DNA from: Eubacterium sp. 1001713B170207_170306_E7
Lineage (GTDB): Bacteria; Bacillota; Clostridia; Eubacteriales; Eubacteriaceae
NCBI RefSeq assembly: GCF_015547515.1
Contig: NZ_JADMVE010000005.1
Location: 186,001 to 250,000, forward strand
Length of the DNA: 64,000 nucleotides
Reading direction: 5' to 3'
Part shown: one piece after another, positions 19,445-27,677 of the stretch
Position numbering within the stretch: the first letter of the stretch is position 1
Layout: every line of letters starts with the position of its first letter
Program-made: the position numbers and the translations under genes
Notes under the pieces: generated by a model
The model's input: the letters and a program-made list of their open reading frames with translations, nothing else
The model's database searches: none
Told to the model about the DNA's origin: nothing

Positions 19445-20344
19445 ATGGCGAAAAGCAGAGGATTAGGAAAGGGTCTGAAGGCATTAATTCCCGATGAGAA
19501 CTTTATGAGCATTGACAATAGCGATGCGGATAATGCCGAAAAGCTGGTCTTTTTTCTCCAGATCAATAAGATAAGACCAAATGCCGACCAGCCCCGTAAA
19601 AAATTCAACCGGGAAAAACTGGAGGAACTGGCCGCCTCCATTAAAGAGCACGGTATCCTTCAGCCGCTGGTGGTAAGGCCGGAAAACAACGGCTATACCA
19701 TTATCGCCGGGGAACGCCGCTGGCGGGCAGCCACCATGGCTGGGCTGAAAGAGGTGCCGGTCATTGTGAAAGACCTGCCGGCCAAGGATGTCATGGAGCT
19801 GGCACTCATCGAAAATGTTCAAAGAGAGGACCTGAACGCCATCGAGGAGGCCGAAGCCTATGGCGCGCTGATGGAGCATTTTAATCTGACACAGGGAGAG
19901 ATTGGTATCCGCATTGGTAAAAGCCGGGCGGCCATTACCAATACCATGCGGCTCTTAAATCTTCCGGACAAGGTACGTCAGGAGGTTCTGGACGACCATA
20001 TCAGCTCAGGCCATGCGAGGGCCCTTTTGTCGCTGGAAGACCAGAAACAGATGGAGAACCTGTGTGAAGAGATTATTGAACGAAAGCTCAGTGTACGTGA
20101 AACCGAGAGAAAGGTGAAGCTGCTGAAAAATCCTCCGAAGGAGGAAAAGGCAAAGCCTGAAAAAAATCCTTATATTACCGCGGTGGAGGACGGATTAAAA
20201 CAGAAATTTGCCACTCAAGTAAAAATCTCCGGGAAAAAGAATAAGGGAAAGATCGAGCTGGAATATTATTCCACAGAAGACCTGAACCGTATTCTGGACC
20301 TTTTGGGATATGAAAATGACGGGAGTAATGATGAATCAGAATAA
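19445..20344 (+). CDS. spo0J: Chromosome partitioning protein ParB/Spo0J
   Basis: A 299-residue ParB that loads at parS sites, slides as a CTP-dependent clamp and recruits SMC near the origin. The N-terminal CTP pocket shows the GERRWRAATMAG and ENVQREDLNAIEEAEAY motifs (about residues 80-135). The helix-turn-helix is about residues 140-165 (LTQGEIGIRIGKSRAAITNTMRLL). The C-terminal dimer domain ends with the usual Gly-Lys-Ile-Glu-Leu-Glu-Tyr-Tyr strand. The MAKSRGLGKGLKALIP N-terminus, which contacts Soj, is present. The stop overlaps the next gene. Confidence 0.97.
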   Translation: MAKSRGLGKGLKALIPDENFMSIDNSDADNAEKLVFFLQINKIRPNADQPRKKFNREKLEELAASIKEHGILQPLVVRPENNGYTIIAGERRWRAATMAGLKEVPVIVKDLPAKDVMELALIENVQREDLNAIEEAEAYGALMEHFNLTQGEIGIRIGKSRAAITNTMRLLNLPDKVRQEVLDDHISSGHARALLSLEDQKQMENLCEEIIERKLSVRETERKVKLLKNPPKEEKAKPEKNPYITAVEDGLKQKFATQVKISGKKNKGKIELEYYSTEDLNRILDLLGYENDGSNDESE

Positions 20345-21407
20345 TTATCACATTAAAAAAAGGATGAGCCCGATAGAGACAGCGCTGCTCGGCAACCTGA
20401 TTTATATCGTGCTTGTTCTGGTTTTGAAAAATATTTTAGACCTTATAGGAAATGATGGCAACTATAAGCTCTGGTTTGGCGCCATCGAGTTAGTGGTCAC
20501 AGCCGTTTACTGGATATTCCTGAACTGGTTTTTGTTCAGAAATCCGGCAAGCCATCAGGACGGCAGCTATGCGAAATACATATTTTTCAGTCTGCTGCCC
20601 ATACTGGTGTTCAGCATCGTATCCACAGTCGTGATCTATACAGCGCCGGGGACAAGCTTTACCAGCGCCTGGAATGAGTTTACTTTCCTGGTCGCACCGA
20701 CAATTTTCTGGTTCTTGCCCTATGGCTTGATCTATCATTTTGTCGGCGCTGCCATTCCCATCGCCGTGTACTTTTTGATCTGTCTGGTACTTGTCATTGT
20801 TTTTCAGAGTATCGGGATCGCCATGGGCTCCGGCAGACGTAAGAAGCTGCGTGAGCGCGCGGAAAAACGGGAAAGAGAAAAAGAACAGATCAGTGTTGAA
20901 AAGGCCATTGAGCCCTACAACAAAAAACAGAGGCCAGCTGCCCGTCCGCAGTCGGTACCTCAAAAACCAAAGAAAAAAGCACCACCAAAGCCACAGCCCA
21001 AAAGGGCCGATCCCAAGGACCCCTTTGCCGATGACGATGATCAGCCACAGATTATTTATACCGAGGCCTTCTCTGTGATAACCGATGAAATGCTTGAAGA
21101 AGCAGAACGGCGCAAACGGGAAAACCTTGAAAATAAGATGGCGGACGCGGCCGGCCCATCCGGAGAAGCAGAAGAAATTCTGGATCATGTGGAAAAGGGG
21201 CTCATCGACGAAATTGACACCGAAGCGGTGAACCGTGCCATAGCCGAAACCCAAAAAGGCTTAAAGGCAGCGAAGCAGCCGCAAAAAGCGCCACGTGAAA
21301 AAGCCAAAGTGCTTGACAAGGAAAAATCAGAAACACAGGACATTACCGCTGAGCTGGAGCATATCCGTAAGCTGATGTCCCAGAATGACAAAAACAAAAG
21401 GAAATAA
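20331..21407 (+). CDS. Uncharacterised membrane protein with charged cytoplasmic tail, downstream of spo0J
   Basis: I do not recognise this 358-residue protein. Residues 15-165 hold four to five hydrophobic segments (IETALLGNLIYIVLVLVLK, then AIELVVTAVYWIFLNWFLF, ILVFSIVSTVVIY and FLICLVLVIVFQSIGIAMG). Residues 170-358 are a long hydrophilic tail, first Arg/Lys/Glu-rich (RKKLRERAEKREREKEQ), then Pro/Lys-rich, then an acidic DDDDQ patch and predicted coiled coil. I place the start at ATG 20331, five bases after GGGAG, so it overlaps spo0J by 14 bases. Coupling to spo0J and cvpA suggests a role at the membrane in segregation or division, but this is inference only. Confidence 0.8.
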   Translation: MNQNNYHIKKRMSPIETALLGNLIYIVLVLVLKNILDLIGNDGNYKLWFGAIELVVTAVYWIFLNWFLFRNPASHQDGSYAKYIFFSLLPILVFSIVSTVVIYTAPGTSFTSAWNEFTFLVAPTIFWFLPYGLIYHFVGAAIPIAVYFLICLVLVIVFQSIGIAMGSGRRKKLRERAEKREREKEQISVEKAIEPYNKKQRPAARPQSVPQKPKKKAPPKPQPKRADPKDPFADDDDQPQIIYTEAFSVITDEMLEEAERRKRENLENKMADAAGPSGEAEEILDHVEKGLIDEIDTEAVNRAIAETQKGLKAAKQPQKAPREKAKVLDKEKSETQDITAELEHIRKLMSQNDKNKRK

Positions 21408-21409
21408 AT

Positions 21410-22060
21410 ATGAATATGACAACTCTTGATATCATCTGCATTGTGCTGGTGATCGGAGTTGGAATGATCGGTTATATAAAAGGTGCAATAAATACGCTCA
21501 TAGGTCTGGCGGGATTTATTGCATCTTTTGTCATAGCAAGGATTTTTTCAGCACCGGTGACAAACTGGTTACTCAATGTAGAACCTGTTAAAAATTTTAT
21601 CAACGACACGATTACCCAGAATGTGATGAATGCAGTGGGGCAGTATGGAAGTGACGCCCTTTCAAATCTTCAGGGAATTGGCGGGTTGGATTTTCTGTCC
21701 GGCATCAGCGGATCATCGCTGCTGTCCGGCGGCACAGCGGCCGCCGACGCGGTCAACCAGGCGCTGCAGCCGGTCATTTACCAGATCGCTAATGGCTTTG
21801 TTTTTTTGATCCTGCTGCTGCTGTGCAGCGCTGCCTTTGGAATTATAAGACATATTGGAAAAGGAATGAACTGTGTGCCGGTGATCGGTACCGCCAACCG
21901 TGTGGCCGGTCTGGCCATCGGGTTGATTATTGGACTGGTGGTCGCCGTGATCGTTGTCGCAGTGGTTCTGTACTATGGTATTTTTTCGGGAGACGTCACC
22001 ATTGTGCAGATGGTAAAGGACGGCGCACTCACCGGACCGGTAGCCTTGTATCTGCATTAG
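21410..22060 (+). CDS. CvpA family membrane protein
   Basis: A 216-residue protein with the CvpA-type N-terminal region (LDIICIVLVIGVGMIGYIKGAINTL, about residues 5-30) and at least four membrane helices in all. The last helix is very Val/Ile-rich (residues 167-192). A Gly/Ser-rich loop with SGGTAAADA lies between helices two and three. CvpA proteins are linked to envelope integrity and purine-operon contexts, but no biochemical activity is established. It starts two bases after the preceding membrane gene and is probably co-transcribed with it and the mechanosensitive channel. Confidence 0.82.
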   Translation: MNMTTLDIICIVLVIGVGMIGYIKGAINTLIGLAGFIASFVIARIFSAPVTNWLLNVEPVKNFINDTITQNVMNAVGQYGSDALSNLQGIGGLDFLSGISGSSLLSGGTAAADAVNQALQPVIYQIANGFVFLILLLLCSAAFGIIRHIGKGMNCVPVIGTANRVAGLAIGLIIGLVVAVIVVAVVLYYGIFSGDVTIVQMVKDGALTGPVALYLH

Positions 22061-22072
22061 AAGGGAGGATTT

Positions 22073-22954
22073 ATGGTATACGAAAATGTCGGAGATCTCT
22101 GGCAGCATTTGCTGAGCGGTATTGATCTGAGCGAACTGACGGAAAAAATGTTTTCGGTGGTCATCACCATCATTGCGTTTTTTATTCTCATAAAGGTGTG
22201 CAATGGACTTGTCAATAAGTTTTTTAATGAAAACAAAAAAAACATCACCTTACAGGAGCGAAAAAGAATACTTACCCTTAAAAAGGCTTTAAAGACCTTT
22301 TTAAGGACAGCTCTGCTTATCACGGAACTATTGACCATTTTATCCTTTTTCACCGACGTAGGGGCCCTTCTCGCAGTTGCCGGAGTTGGAACTCTTGCCA
22401 TTGGTTTTGGCGCGCAGGGCCTGGTGGAGGATGTCATGAGTGGCTTTGTCATTATTTTTGAGAATCAGTTTTCTGTGGGCGATTATGTCACCATTGACAA
22501 TGACCACTACGGAGTGGTGGAGACCATCGGTGTCCGCACAACAGCGGTCCGGGAAATGGACGGGGGCCTGTTCATTATCCATAACGGAAAGATTGACCGG
22601 CTCATCAACCACTCCAAGGGAACCATCAAAGCGGTAGTAGACGTTGGTGTCGCCTACGAGGAAAATATTGATTATGTGCTTTCCGTTCTGCGTGAAATCT
22701 GTGAGGAAGTCTACAACGCCAACGAAACCCTGTTTGTCGGGAAGCCGGAGGTGCTGGGGGTAACCCGGATGGATCCGTCTTCCATGAACATCCGCATCAT
22801 TGCCGATGAGGACGCCGCCAGAAAAGTCAAGGCAGAAACTGCGCTCAGAAAACGCATCAAGGAAGTTTTTGATGAAAAGGGAATCGAAATCCCTTACGGC
22901 AAGTACGTTGTCTATTCCAATGGACAGTCCAAGCCGCAGATTATGGAAAAATAG
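22073..22954 (+). CDS. Small-conductance mechanosensitive channel, MscS family
   Basis: A 293-residue channel that opens under membrane tension and releases solutes. It has three N-terminal membrane segments (about residues 18-40, 72-95 and 97-120). The Gly/Ala-rich pore helix is AVAGVGTLAIGFGAQGLVEDVMSG, and the cytoplasmic beta domain begins FENQFSVGDYVTI. The length is that of a short MscS/YkuT-type channel rather than a long MscK. It follows cvpA by 12 bases and precedes the DUF951 gene by 12. Confidence 0.93.
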   Translation: MVYENVGDLWQHLLSGIDLSELTEKMFSVVITIIAFFILIKVCNGLVNKFFNENKKNITLQERKRILTLKKALKTFLRTALLITELLTILSFFTDVGALLAVAGVGTLAIGFGAQGLVEDVMSGFVIIFENQFSVGDYVTIDNDHYGVVETIGVRTTAVREMDGGLFIIHNGKIDRLINHSKGTIKAVVDVGVAYEENIDYVLSVLREICEEVYNANETLFVGKPEVLGVTRMDPSSMNIRIIADEDAARKVKAETALRKRIKEVFDEKGIEIPYGKYVVYSNGQSKPQIMEK

Positions 22955-22966
22955 AAAGGAGCCCGC

Positions 22967-23170
22967 ATGGAAAACAAGGAATACGGCCTCGGGGATATTG
23001 TGGAGCTGAAAAAAAAGCATCCCTGCGGCAGCTACAACTGGAAGATCATCCGCATGGGCGGAGAAATCAAATTAAAATGTACCGGCTGTGAGCATATGGT
23101 CATTGTGCCCCGGTCCAAGTTTAACAAGATGATTAAAAAAGTTGTTGAACACCACGGGGAAGATAAATAG
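22967..23170 (+). CDS. DUF951 family protein
   Basis: A 67-residue conserved Firmicutes protein of unknown function. It shows the family pattern GDIVELKKKHPCGSYNWKIIRMG (N-terminal half) followed by LKCTGCEHMVIVPRSKF, with cysteines that could bind zinc. It is located next to the rpsF operon, as in many Firmicutes. It ends the spo0J-linked membrane gene series and is followed by a terminator. Confidence 0.88.
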   Translation: MENKEYGLGDIVELKKKHPCGSYNWKIIRMGGEIKLKCTGCEHMVIVPRSKFNKMIKKVVEHHGEDK

Positions 23171-23186
23171 AGGATAATTAAATATC

Positions 23187-23223
23187 AGCAAATTCTTTTT
23201 TAAAAAAGAGTTTGCTTTTTTTT
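23187..23223 (+). terminator. Terminator after the DUF951 gene
   Basis: AGCAAA at 23187-23192 and TTTGCT at 23211-23216 enclose an AT-only extension of the stem (one T-G wobble), followed by a run of T residues broken by one G. A TATACT hexamer immediately downstream (23234-23239) may be the -10 of the rpsF promoter. Confidence 0.8.
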
Positions 23224-23233
23224 GTTTTTATGA

Positions 23234-23303
23234 TATACTATTGAACTGTACCCTTGCGCATTGCAGAAGCGGTGCGCCATAGTCCACAAGGAGGTGAATT
23301 GAA
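23234..23303 (+). promoter_or_regulatory. rpsF leader with -10 element and small hairpin
   Basis: A TATACT -10 (23234-23239) is followed by a leader in which GCGCA (23256-23260) can pair with TGCGC (23273-23277). The leader ends in an AAGGAGGTG ribosome-binding site. rpsF leaders in many bacteria bind the S6:S18 pair for feedback; this hairpin is a candidate but I cannot confirm the CCG-type binding motif. Confidence 0.4.
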
Positions 23304-23591
23304 ATGAGAGCTTACGAAACAGTATTTGTTTTACAACCTGAATTAGAAAAGGAAGTTACAGATTCCTGGATTGAGAAGGTTAAAGGCGCCATTGCAGCAG
23401 CAGGTGAAGTTGGAACTGTTGATGAATGGGGTAAAAGAAAGTTAGCTTACGAAATCGACAAAAAGTATACCGAAGGTTACTATGTTGTGATTGAATTCAA
23501 AGCTGAACAGTCTGTATTAGACAGCCTTGACTACTTATTCAAGATGAATGAAGAGTTCATCAGAAGCATCATCGTTAAAAAAGAAAAATAG
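23304..23591 (+). CDS. rpsF: 30S ribosomal protein S6
   Basis: A 95-residue primary ribosomal protein of the central 30S domain that binds rRNA together with S18. It begins MRAYETVFVLQPELEKE and contains WGKRKLAYEIDKKYTEGYYV, the S6 signature. It is the first gene of the conserved rpsF-ssb-rpsR operon and has a strong AAGGAGGTG ribosome-binding site. Confidence 0.97.
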   Translation: MRAYETVFVLQPELEKEVTDSWIEKVKGAIAAAGEVGTVDEWGKRKLAYEIDKKYTEGYYVVIEFKAEQSVLDSLDYLFKMNEEFIRSIIVKKEK

Positions 23592-23601
23592 AGGTTAAAC
23601 C

Positions 23602-24066
23602 GTGAATAAAGTAATTTTAGTAGGAAGATTAGCAAGAGACCCTGAACTGCGCACAACCAACACCGGAAAATCAGTAGCGACATTTTCTTTAGCTGTTGAC
23701 AGACGGTTTAAACAGGAAGGTCAGCCAACCGCCGACTTTTTCAATATTGTTGCATGGGGAAGACAGGCTGAAGTCATCTGCCAGTATCTTGGCAAGGGCA
23801 GACAAATGGCTCTGACCGGAAGATTACAGTCCCGTTCCTACGACGCTCAGGATGGCTCTAAACGTTATGTGACAGAGGTTGTTCTGGAAGAATTTGATTT
23901 CATCGGGAGTAAAAACGACGGCGGCGGAAGCGGCTACAATGATAATTTTGGCGGCGGCTATAACCAGGCTCCGGCAAAAGCGGCACCGCAGCCAGCCAAT
24001 AATATGCCTTTAGATTTCGACGACGATTTCCATTTGATGGCAGACGATGACGAAGTACCTTTTTAA
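23602..24066 (+). CDS. ssb: Single-stranded DNA-binding protein
   Basis: A 154-residue SSB with an OB-fold domain (residues 1-110: NKVILVGRLARDPELRTT, FFNIVAWGRQAEVICQYLGKG), a Gly/Asn/Gln-rich linker and the acidic C-terminal tip ending DDDEVPF, which docks replication and repair partners. The start codon is GTG at 23602 with GAGG upstream. It lies between rpsF and rpsR as in most Firmicutes. Confidence 0.97.
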   Translation: MNKVILVGRLARDPELRTTNTGKSVATFSLAVDRRFKQEGQPTADFFNIVAWGRQAEVICQYLGKGRQMALTGRLQSRSYDAQDGSKRYVTEVVLEEFDFIGSKNDGGGSGYNDNFGGGYNQAPAKAAPQPANNMPLDFDDDFHLMADDDEVPF

Positions 24067-24083
24067 GATAGGAGGATAAAACA

Positions 24084-24311
24084 ATGCCAAAACCGTTTAA
24101 AAGAAGAAGAAAAGTATGCGAATTCTGTGAAAGACATGAAACAGAAGTCGATTATAAAGATGTGGCTACGTTAAAGAAATACATTTCTGAACGTGGTAAA
24201 ATCTTACCGAGAAGAGCTACCGGAACCTGCGCAAAACATCAGCGTAAGGTAACCGAAGCTGTTAAACGTGCACGTAATATCGCATTATTACCTTACACAT
24301 CTAACAACTAA
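24084..24311 (+). CDS. rpsR: 30S ribosomal protein S18
   Basis: A 75-residue basic ribosomal protein and S6 partner. The core [43 protein letters not shown] is the S18 signature. A Cys-X2-Cys pair (VCEFC) is present at the N-terminus, matching the zinc-binding type of S18. It is preceded by a TAGGAGG ribosome-binding site and followed by a strong terminator. Confidence 0.97.
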   Translation: MPKPFKRRRKVCEFCERHETEVDYKDVATLKKYISERGKILPRRATGTCAKHQRKVTEAVKRARNIALLPYTSNN

Positions 24312-24318
24312 AAAACGC

Positions 24319-24353
24319 AAAGCACCGGAATCAACAGATTCCGGTGCTTTTTT
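24319..24353. terminator. Bidirectional terminator between rpsR and acyP
   Basis: A perfect 14-bp stem (24319-24332 with 24337-24350) closes an AACA loop, with T residues on the plus side and A residues on the other. It serves rpsR on the plus strand and touches the stop codon of the convergent acylphosphatase gene. Confidence 0.92.
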
Positions 24354-24621
24354 AATACCTGATTTTAAATTTGGTATCGACCCCAAGGGCAATGGGCTTC
24401 ATAGAGTAATCGTCCACCCGGATAAAATGATTCCCCTTGCGGACAGCGGTCATAAACTTGTCGATGAGAGCTTCACTGCCCTGTACCTCCATATCCACAA
24501 ACCCGTTGTCCAGATTGCGGACCCAGCCTGTCAGGCCATAGGCCGCGGCAATGGACTGGACAAAATACCGGAAGCCGACGCCCTGAACGCGGCCCTCGAC
24601 GATGATATAATAGCGTTTCAT
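24352..24621 (-). CDS. acyP: Acylphosphatase
   Basis: An 89-residue small enzyme that hydrolyses acyl phosphates such as carbamoyl and acetyl phosphate. The catalytic arginine is in GRVQGVGFRYF (about residues 9-19) and the asparagine is in VRNLDNGFVDMEVQG. I start at the ATG at 24621, which follows an AGGAGG ribosome-binding site, rather than six codons earlier. It is downstream of the MocR-type regulator on the same strand, about 10 bases away, and probably co-transcribed. Confidence 0.93.
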   Translation of the reverse strand: MKRYYIIVEGRVQGVGFRYFVQSIAAAYGLTGWVRNLDNGFVDMEVQGSEALIDKFMTAVRKGNHFIRVDDYSMKPIALGVDTKFKIRY

Positions 24622-24631
24622 GATAACCTCC

Positions 24632-26050
24632 TCAGCCAATCACACGCCAGGCGCGGCCTAAGAGCGCCACAGCGGCTTCAATTTCTTCTTCTGTAAAGCT
24701 GGCATAGCCCATGACAATGACGTTTTGCGGCATTTTGGCATCCGGTTCAATATAGTATTCCGACAGGCCGTAGACCCGGATACCGGCTGCCTTTGCCTGC
24801 TCAATGAGCGCTTTTTCGGTATAGGGCGGTTCAAATTTCAAAAGAAGATGAAGCCCGGCGTTTTCACCGGAGATTTTGATTTTATCCGCCATGGGCAGAC
24901 GGCCGATACATTCCAGCATTTTGTTCCGCCGCACCTTATAGATTTTGCGCATCCGGCTTAAATGCCGTTCAAAATGTCCGCCCTCCATGAACTGGTGCAG
25001 GGTATGCTGCTCGAAGCGCGGGACCGTGGAGGAATAAAAGGAGAAATCCTTACAGTAGCAATGCAGCAGGCGCTCGGGCAGAATCATGTAAGAAATACGC
25101 ATGGATGGGGCCAGGCTCCGGGTAAAGGTGTTGAAATAAATCACCTTATCCGCTGTGTCCAGCCCCTGGAGGGCAGGAATGGGGCGGCCGCTGAAACGGA
25201 ATTCGCTGTCGTAGTCATCCTCCAGAATATAGCGCTCCGGGGATTCCAGCGCCCACTTCAGCAGCGCCATGCGCCGGCCCACAGGCATAACGATGCCCAG
25301 GGGAAACTGGTGTGAGGGCGTGAGGTGCAGAATATCCGCGCCGGAATGCTTCAGGCTTTCCACCGATACCCCATCGCTATCCAGAGACATCAGGCTCACG
25401 TCTGCGCCATTGCTTTTGATGACCTTATAGACTTTGTTGTAGTTGGGATTTTCCACCGCATATCGGCTTTTCCGGCCAAGGAGCTGCACCGCAAGGCCCA
25501 GCAGATATTCCGACCCGGCGCCTATGATGATCTGCTCCGGTCTGCAGTTGACCCCGCGGTATTGGTGCACGTAGTCCGCGATGGCCTTTCTCAGAGGGTA
25601 ATAGCCCCGGGGATCCACGGCCCTCAGCAGATTGCGGCTGCGGTTGTGGAGAATTTCCCGTGAAATTTTGGCCCAGGTGGGAAAGGGGAAAAAGTTGGCG
25701 TCGACAGTGTTGGTTTTAAAGTCGTAAAGCCATTGCTCACGGGCCGGCTTTTCGTCTGTGCGGACGGTTTCCCCGGGAGAGGCCTCCGGCAGACCGGGCA
25801 GCATGTCCTCCAGAACGGCCACGTAATAGCCGCTTTTAGGCTTTGAGACAATATAGCCCTCAGCTGCCAGCTGTTCGTAGGCTGTGGCCACCGTATTCTG
25901 ACTGATTTTCAGGTGGGCCGCCAGTTTTCTTTTTGAGGTCAGCTTTTCGCCGGGATGCAGCCTGCCAGTCTCGATTTCTTTCCGGATAAAGCTGTACAGC
26001 TGCTGGTAGAGTGGAATTTCGTGATCGGGGTTTAGAATAAAGGTCAGCAT
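24632..26050 (-). CDS. pdxR: MocR/PdxR-type GntR regulator with aminotransferase-like domain
   Basis: A 472-residue fusion. A GntR winged helix-turn-helix covers about residues 10-78 (LYQQLYSFIRKEIETGRLHPGEKL, SQNTVATAYEQLAAEGYI), and a fold-type I aminotransferase-like domain runs from about residue 115 to the end (EQIIIGAGSEYLLGLAVQLL, ILEDDYDSEFRF). It is divergent from pdxS with a 125-base shared gap, so control of vitamin B6 synthesis is the likely role. At the usual PLP-lysine position (SK in TFSKSLAP-type sequences) it reads TFTRSLAPSMR, Arg instead of Lys. That would prevent an internal aldimine, so PLP sensing may differ. Confidence 0.85.
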   Translation of the reverse strand: MLTFILNPDHEIPLYQQLYSFIRKEIETGRLHPGEKLTSKRKLAAHLKISQNTVATAYEQLAAEGYIVSKPKSGYYVAVLEDMLPGLPEASPGETVRTDEKPAREQWLYDFKTNTVDANFFPFPTWAKISREILHNRSRNLLRAVDPRGYYPLRKAIADYVHQYRGVNCRPEQIIIGAGSEYLLGLAVQLLGRKSRYAVENPNYNKVYKVIKSNGADVSLMSLDSDGVSVESLKHSGADILHLTPSHQFPLGIVMPVGRRMALLKWALESPERYILEDDYDSEFRFSGRPIPALQGLDTADKVIYFNTFTRSLAPSMRISYMILPERLLHCYCKDFSFYSSTVPRFEQHTLHQFMEGGHFERHLSRMRKIYKVRRNKMLECIGRLPMADKIKISGENAGLHLLLKFEPPYTEKALIEQAKAAGIRVYGLSEYYIEPDAKMPQNVIVMGYASFTEEEIEAAVALLGRAWRVIG

Positions 26051-26175
26051 AATGCTCCAATCTGATACTGTTAATTATTTTAAATCTGGTTATTGTGCAG
26101 GAGTCAGTTCTTAACTATAATAATACCCAAGCTTACAGATATCTGTCAATAAAAAAGATTAATTGGAGAAAAATT
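26051..26175. promoter_or_regulatory. Divergent pdxR/pdxS control region
   Basis: The -10 TATAAT for pdxS is at 26116-26121, with a weak TTGTGC -35 17 bases upstream (26093-26098). Two ATCTG-based direct repeats (26060-26067 and 26084-26091) lie 24 bases apart just upstream of the -35, and a third ATCTG is at 26141. MocR-family regulators bind spaced direct repeats, so these are candidate operators. Confidence 0.5.
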
Positions 26176-27048
26176 ATGTCAAATGAATTAAATAAAAACC
26201 TGGCCCAGATGTTTAAAGGCGGAGTGATCATGGATGTCACCACGCCGGAGGAAGCGAGAATCGCCCAGGAATGCGGCGCGGTGGCCGTTATGGCCCTGGA
26301 GCGGGTTCCTTCGGATATCCGAAAGGAGGGCGGTGTCGCGAGAATGAGCGATCCGAAGATGATTAAGGAGATCCAGGAGGCGGTGACCATCCCAGTGATG
26401 GCGAAGGTGCGGATCGGCCATATCGCTGAAGCACAGATACTTGAATCGCTTAAAATAGACTATATCGATGAAAGCGAAGTCCTGACGCCGGCGGATGAAA
26501 GCTTTCACATTGACAAAACCGCCTTTAAGGTTCCCTTTGTCTGTGGCGCGAGAAACCTTGGGGAGGCGCTGCGCCGTATCGGGGAGGGGGCTTCCATGAT
26601 CCGTACAAAGGGTGAGGCCGGCACCGGCAATGTCGTCGAGGCAGTGCGCCATATGCGGACGATCCAGGCCGACATGCGTAAGGTGGCTGGAATGCGCAGA
26701 GAGGAGCTCATGGCCTGTGCCAGGGAGATCGGCGCGCCGTACGATCTGGTGTGTGTGGTCCACGAAACCGGCAGGCTGCCCGTGGTCAATTTTTCGGCCG
26801 GCGGCATTGCCACGCCGGCCGACGCGGCGCTTATGATGCAGCTTGGCAGTGAGGGCGTTTTTGTAGGATCGGGTATTTTTAAATCGGAGAATCCCGAAAA
26901 GGTAGGAAAAGCCATTGTCAGGGCAACGGCTTATTACAACGATCCCCAGGTTCTGGCAGAGGTCAGCGAGGGCCTTGGAAAAGCCATGTCTGGTATTGAT
27001 CTGAAGGACTTGAACGAGGAAGCGCGCTATGCGGAACGGGGCTGGTAA
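26176..27048 (+). CDS. pdxS: Pyridoxal 5'-phosphate synthase subunit PdxS
   Basis: A 290-residue synthase subunit that makes PLP from ribose 5-phosphate, glyceraldehyde 3-phosphate and ammonia supplied by PdxT. It shows [52 protein letters not shown] with the catalytic lysine, and [13 protein letters not shown]. The start is ATG 26176, with GGAGAA upstream; the longer frame has no family counterpart. PdxT overlaps its end by 20 bases. Confidence 0.97.
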   Translation: MSNELNKNLAQMFKGGVIMDVTTPEEARIAQECGAVAVMALERVPSDIRKEGGVARMSDPKMIKEIQEAVTIPVMAKVRIGHIAEAQILESLKIDYIDESEVLTPADESFHIDKTAFKVPFVCGARNLGEALRRIGEGASMIRTKGEAGTGNVVEAVRHMRTIQADMRKVAGMRREELMACAREIGAPYDLVCVVHETGRLPVVNFSAGGIATPADAALMMQLGSEGVFVGSGIFKSENPEKVGKAIVRATAYYNDPQVLAEVSEGLGKAMSGIDLKDLNEEARYAERGW

Positions 27049-27628
27049 TAAACCGCGCGTTGGGGTTTTGGCGCTTCAGGGCTCTGTGGAGGAGCATTTG
27101 GAGTGCCTGGGCCGCCTGCCGGTGCAGGGCGTTCCCGTCAAGCGAAAAGAGACCATCGAGACAGTGGACGCAATGATCCTGCCTGGCGGCGAGAGCACAA
27201 CCATCGGTAAGCTGCTGCGGGATTTTGACCTGATGGCACCGCTGAAAAAACGTATTTTGAAAGGGATGCCGGTCTGGGGCACCTGCGCAGGGCTTATCCT
27301 GCTGGCAAAGCATCTGCCGGGGGAAGTGCCATACCTGGAAGTTATGGACATTGCGGTCAGGCGAAACGCCTATGGGCGCCAGCTTGACAGCTTTAAAACC
27401 ACAAAGGTCATCCCGGCCTTTGGCAAGACCCCGGTTTCTCTGGTTTTTATCCGCGCACCCTACATAGAAGCGGTGAGTGAAGACGCTGAAGTTTTGTGTG
27501 AGCTGGACGGTCATATTGTGGCCGCCCGGCAGAAAAATATGCTGGCCACCGCCTTTCACCCGGAGTTGACCGGGGATGTAAGCGTGTACCGCTATTTTCT
27601 GCGTATGGTTGAGCAGGCAGGTGCCTGA
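27029..27628 (+). CDS. pdxT: Pyridoxal 5'-phosphate synthase glutaminase subunit PdxT
   Basis: A 199-residue class I glutamine amidotransferase that feeds ammonia to PdxS. The oxyanion motif is [13 protein letters not shown]. The catalytic cysteine is in [13 protein letters not shown], and the His-Glu pair is in AFHPELTGD. The N-terminal [13 protein letters not shown] is the typical PdxT start region. It overlaps the pdxS 3' end by 20 bases and ends just before a bidirectional terminator. Confidence 0.96.
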   Translation: MRNGAGNKPRVGVLALQGSVEEHLECLGRLPVQGVPVKRKETIETVDAMILPGGESTTIGKLLRDFDLMAPLKKRILKGMPVWGTCAGLILLAKHLPGEVPYLEVMDIAVRRNAYGRQLDSFKTTKVIPAFGKTPVSLVFIRAPYIEAVSEDAEVLCELDGHIVAARQKNMLATAFHPELTGDVSVYRYFLRMVEQAGA

Positions 27629-27637
27629 AACGCAAAT

Positions 27638-27669
27638 AAAAAACGAACTGATTTTTCAGTTCGTTTTTT
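27638..27669. terminator. Bidirectional terminator between pdxT and hslO
   Basis: A perfect 14-bp stem (27638-27651 with 27656-27669) closes a TTTT loop and carries A and T runs at its two ends. It serves the convergent pdxT and hslO genes. Confidence 0.92.
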
Positions 27670-27677
27670 GATTGTTT

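Noticed and set aside
24268-25663. Plus-strand frames opposite acyP and pdxR
   Set aside because: They overlap recognised minus-strand genes and one crosses the rpsR terminator.
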